This document shows, in pieces, positions 60,224 through 64,000 of a stretch of 64,000 nt of DNA (position 1 is its first letter; each line of letters begins with the position of its first letter). The notes beneath the pieces were generated by a model, which was given only the letters and a program-made list of their open reading frames with translations, was not told the DNA's origin and searched no databases. The position numbers were made by a program, and so were the translations under genes. Source of the DNA: Malus domestica (Eukaryota > Streptophyta > Magnoliopsida > Rosales > Rosaceae); NCBI RefSeq assembly GCF_042453785.1, contig NC_091665.1, forward strand, positions 5,219,501 to 5,283,500, in the 5' to 3' direction.

Positions 60224-60640
60224 TTGGCTGCTTCTCCGTCGTTGTGTTACTTAACCAGAGCGGCGGAGACGGAAGACCGAAGAGGAAAAGCAGATGATTT
60301 CAGTTTGCCACGACTCGTAGGATTCCGACTCGGACTCAGACTCAGACTCTCTGCCTCTCTTCTGACTGTTGCTAACCTCTGTTTGGCTGCGCGGATAACT
60401 TTGTTTGGTTTAACTCTAGATCTACCTACCCAACTTCCAACACGACTTCAAATAAACGTCTTAATTATTTGTTTGGAATTGTTTTCATGAAAGACACTTC
60501 ATTATTTATTTGCCTTGTGTGAACTCTATTTTAATGGGAACTTGGTGAGTAACACTGTTAGAATTTTTATCCAGAATAAAGAGTTTACAGGGGTAAAAGA
60601 TCGATAGAAATTCTAACGAAGTTAGTCAAAATAATTATTG
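60224..60640. promoter_or_regulatory. Upstream region of the COV-like gene
   Basis: GC-richer leader or promoter for the minus-strand COV-like gene, with a short GGACTCAGACTCAGACTC repeat at about 60330. The open frame at 60179-60490 on the + strand overlaps the leader and has no recognisable domain. Confidence 0.45.
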
Positions 60641-63005
60641 ATACACATTTCATGGGTTATTAAGGGCATATGGTCGAAATATGATTTCCAAATTAAGTTT
60701 TGAATGTAAATGTTGTAAACGGGAGTGGCAATGCCATACACAAAAAGGACTGATCACCGACTTTGTAAAAAACCCGTCCATCGATAACATGCCACTACAT
60801 TTTCCGAAGGTATTCATCCCAAATAAGCTCATGCATCATCACATGAACCTAACAGGGTAACAGGGACAGCCTGCTAGCAAGGAGAAACCATACAAGAGAA
60901 TGCAACATTGCTATTGTTCTAGGTTGATAGTCCATTAATTCTTCAGGCCAAGCATTACATCGTGCACACAAGGAGAAAAAAAATTGATCACGGAAACCGT
61001 TTAACGAATAGCAATTTATATGCCATGGGCACACAAGGAAGGAGGAGAGTAGTGCAGTACAACTTGGTCGAACCGGGGCAACGTTCACGCTCAGCCTCGG
61101 TCGAGAAAACCCTATCCAAGAATAATTTATGATCAGCCGAGCTTGAACTCATTCAACAGAAATCATGCTATTGCTATTTACTAAAGACGCACAGGTAAAC
61201 GATCACAGCCACACAATTGATGTAAGTTTGAGTAGTTTAGGTGGGGGTCCTTTAACCCCGTCATTAGGTTTTATTGGAGAGTATTAGAACATAAACTTCA
61301 CAGGTGATCAGACTATGCAGTAATGGCAGAAAGAATACGGTAACTAAGCAGTTTGCATCAAAACAGACAGTGCAATAAGATATTCCTGTCCAGCCATCAT
61401 TGATTTGGACATTTTGTACTTGGTAAATAACTGGCAACGGTCATAGAGTACAAGAGCCACTAATGTGGCTAGAACTTAGAACCACCTAAAAGAACCCATG
61501 AAGAGCTACTCGTTTGTAAACTCCTAACTTTATTAACTATCCCTAAGTCCTACATTGAAGATAGGCAAATCCAAATTTAACGTTATTCAAACTGCCCGAA
61601 ATCATTTACTAACACAAGCTCTGTGATTGAACAAAACCACACAGCAAATGTGCTCAGCAGTCTACCTTAGAAAGGTACTGAAGTAAATGTCAATATGCAC
61701 ACTAGCATGTAAACATTAAAGACGGTAAAACTATTTTTCAGGAACGCCGGACGTAACTTACACAATGCAATTGCCAGAAAGCAATGGGAAAGGGAAAAGA
61801 ACAAAGGATGGAGGAACCAATATGCAGGCCAATTTGGTTGAAAGCTTGAAATGACCGGAGCATGGAGTCCTTGTCACCGAGGAACTGCAGCATATGAAGC
61901 AAATAGGAAAATCAGCAGAAGAAGAAATTCTACCGACAAAGAGAAAAACAAATTGATTACTGGCGAGTAGGATATAACATGTTGAAGAAGAGCGTGTCTC
62001 AGAAGAGCCTGAATTTAATAAAGGAAAATGACAACAAACTGCGTCGTATTTCTGGTGCGGTGAAAATCAAAGCCAGTGTGGTTCTTTCATGGAACAAGAC
62101 TTGCATCACCATACAGGTGACAGATGATTTGAGTACAATGAGAAGATGTTCACTTGAAGATGTCTAGCTTGCTTTATTATTTTTCTCTGTCTAAACCAAG
62201 GACTCAAACAGGAATATTTAAGCATATGCAAAGTTGCAAACTCGCAATAGAATATCCCATCTTTTCACGGCTTCTGCTACAAAGGTAAGTGGGTATTGGT
62301 AATGAGCAATAGAATGAACACAAAAAGTTAAGGCTGAAGAACGCTGTCACCTAAAATGGGCTTAAATTTCTCCATCCCTACCGACTCACAACCAGCCGTA
62401 CACATTTATTTACGTATTATTCTCACTTTGATAACCATATATAGTAATGTGATTGCTCAAAATATCAATTATCTAATAAATTGATCATTAAAGAGTGATC
62501 TTGTCGTTTCATATTCACATTACAAAATATACATAATGGGCACTTATGGAAAAAATATAGATTAACACCACAGAGACTTGCAAAGAAAAATCAATGCATC
62601 CATGTGGATCATTTATACCACAATAAGAAACTGCAATTCCATGCACTACTCAAGTACTTTGAAAACAAAAGAGCAGAATAAGAACGATTCTCAAAGGCAC
62701 CGCTGAACAATCTAACGGAAGTATAAGAGCAGCAACTAAATAGCTGAATTAACCAAGCTGGCGTAGCTCATACAGTGTCCAAAATGTCAAGACATGGCTC
62801 AAAAGGGAAACCCTATGCACCGTTTGCGTCACATAGCCAGCAGGCCTTGTCACAACGGTGATGCAAGACCTATACCATGAATCCAAATACAGAAACGAAT
62901 CTAATCACAATAACAAAAGCAGATATTTGTCAAAATTGGGTTTCTTTCTGAAGCCACATAAATTGTCAAAATTGGCAGAGTTGGAGGGATTTGAGAAGAC
63001 TGTAC
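60641..63005 (-). other. Introns and downstream exons of the small minus-strand gene, unresolved
   Basis: A plausible exon is at about 61885-61755 (minus): FLGDKDSMLRSFQAFNQIGL.. after an AG acceptor (TGCTGCAG). Its phase (0) does not fit the phase-2 donor of exon 1, so an intermediate exon or a different isoform is needed. Another candidate is just downstream of exon 1 (about 62872-62754), which would read RSCITVVTRPAGYVTQTVHR.. to a stop. I cannot decide between them from sequence alone. Confidence 0.35.
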
Positions 63006-63133
63006 CTTGTAGCGCAAGGAACTGTTCTGGTGGCGGAAGCAAACGGGGACGCCATGGCTGCGGGGTTTAGGGAGTTAAGGGAGGTTAGGGTGAGGGCTCT
63101 TGCCATTAGAGCTGACCTGTAGAAGGAAGCCAT
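63006..63133 (-). CDS. Small, probably mitochondrial protein, first exon (NFD6/NOXY2-like)
   Basis: Exon 1 encodes MASFYRSALMARALTLTSLN, then ..NPAAMASPFASATRTVPCAT, with a clear GT donor at 63005-63004. Lack of acidic residues, many Ser/Ala and spaced Arg residues fit a mitochondrial presequence. The pattern resembles my memory of the short plant NUCLEAR FUSION DEFECTIVE 6 / NONRESPONDING TO OXYLIPINS 2 family, but the diagnostic second exon was not found, so the name is tentative. The ATG at 63133 is preferred over an in-frame upstream ATG at 63229, since the longer form would bury the presequence behind a basic extension. Confidence 0.6.
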
Positions 63134-63374
63134 TTCTCGTTCGGAGGATAATAACCCTACTCTTTTTTTAAGGCAAGCCACCATTTTCTCCTTTTTTTTA
63201 GTTTCGCAAAATCTCACTGCGCTATCCATTTTGCGCTGCTTATGTGCGCTTCATTTTAGCACCGTTGGATCAAGAGCTAGGCCAAAACCCTAGTCCTATT
63301 TTCTTCTGTTATTTCTCTTTGACTGCTGTTCATCACAAGCAGCGCGTTTTTTTTCCTTTCCATTGATATTAACA

Positions 63375-64000
63375 ATGGCCGATGATCGAACTTCGAGCGA
63401 AAGCAAGCCTGATGCTTCCAATCCATTGTTCATTCATCATTCAGACCACCCAGCTATGGTGCTGGTCTCGAAACCCCTTAATGGGGACAACTATTCCACC
63501 TGGTCTCGAGCCATGAAGATTTCCTTGAGTGCTAAAAACAAGATTGTTTTTGTTGATGGCACTGTTCCACAACCGTCAGCAAAAACCCAGCCGAACGATC
63601 ATGCTGCATGGAAGAGATGCAACGACATGATTGTTGCCTGGATCATCAACTCAATCGATTCAGATATTTCAGACAGCATTCTCTACATGACTAGCGCTCA
63701 TGAGATTTGGGACGAATTGGAAGAGCGCTACTCCCAAAGCAATGCTCCTCGGATTTTTCAATTGCAGCGGGATATTTCGTGTCTTTCTCAAGATCAACTC
63801 TCTATTGCAGCCTATTATACCAAGTTGAAGAGTCTGTGGGACGAGTTGTCTTCTTACAGTGATTCATCTTCATGCACATGCGGTGCTCAAAATGAAAGGA
63901 ACAGGTTGATGCAGTTTCTTATGGGACTCAATGATTCATATAGTGCTATTCGAGGACAAATCCTCTTGATGAATCCCTTGCCTACTGTACGTCAAGCTTA
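63375..64000 (+). mobile_element. Ty1/copia retrotransposon fossil, gag start
   Basis: A gag-like reading frame of at least 208 codons begins at 63375 and runs off the window. Blocks LVSKPLNGDNYSTWSRAMKI, AWKRCNDMIVAWIINSI, ELEERYSQ, IFQLQRDI and YYTKLKSLWDEL are typical of the copia gag (UBN2-type) domain. The visible part looks unbroken. I do not see a 5' LTR in the 240 bp between the preceding host exon and the frame; GGATCAAGAGCTAGG near 63267 is only weakly like a primer-binding site. The rest lies beyond the window, so overall condition and age cannot be judged. Confidence 0.88.

Noticed and set aside
63134-63229. N-terminal extension of the small mitochondrial protein
   Set aside because: In frame, but it would place a basic, Lys-rich stretch before a good presequence; more likely 5' UTR.

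Overview
The window is nuclear DNA of a dicot plant, most likely a Rosaceae tree of the apple/pear group. This rests on intron-rich genes with GT-AG introns, AT-rich spacers, plant-only families (CesA, NAC, COV-like) and a dense load of small non-autonomous transposons, SINEs and a Cassandra-type TRIM. The species is an inference; no database was searched.

Layout. 1-2594 (+): the 3' half of a primary-wall cellulose synthase of the CESA6-like type. 3611-14523 (-): a very large 16-exon gene for a repetitive acidic/basic, probably nuclear protein with a SAP-like N-terminus, built by repeated duplication of phase-1 exons. 15-24.2 kb: a transposon-rich spacer with MITEs, a Mutator-type element with long inverted repeats, a TRIM-like fossil, a tandem MITE array and a decayed PIF/Harbinger transposon. 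25.0-25.8 kb (+): a mitochondrial ribosomal protein L6-type gene. 27.5-28.4 kb (-): a cis-prenyltransferase (dehydrodolichyl diphosphate synthase). 29-31 kb: a SINE and a Pack-MULE-like element. 31.5-34.7 kb (+): a NAC transcription factor gene with a 36-codon upstream ORF. 35.0-36.4 kb: a hAT-type element carrying three exons of a UDP-xylose synthase gene. 38.4-39.0 kb: a Cassandra TRIM. 39.7-48.7 kb: microsatellite, a broken citrate-binding-protein-like gene and several hAT-type MITEs. 48.9-51.3 kb (+): a 5-formyltetrahydrofolate cyclo-ligase-like (COG0212) gene. 52.3 kb (-): tRNA-Asn. 53.6-60.2 kb (-): a COV1-like membrane protein gene. 60.6-63.2 kb (-): a small, probably mitochondrial protein gene, only partly resolved. 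63.4 kb to the end (+): the start of a Ty1/copia gag.

The host genes are unrelated housekeeping or regulatory genes with no operon-like logic. The unusual content is in how DNA has been copied: serial exon duplication inside one host gene, capture of a host gene fragment by a hAT element, and many elements whose borders can be fixed by exact target-site duplications (TSDs). I found no evidence of a wholly new biological system. The best candidates for follow-up are the UXS-bearing hAT element, the exon-duplicated giant gene and the NAC upstream ORF.
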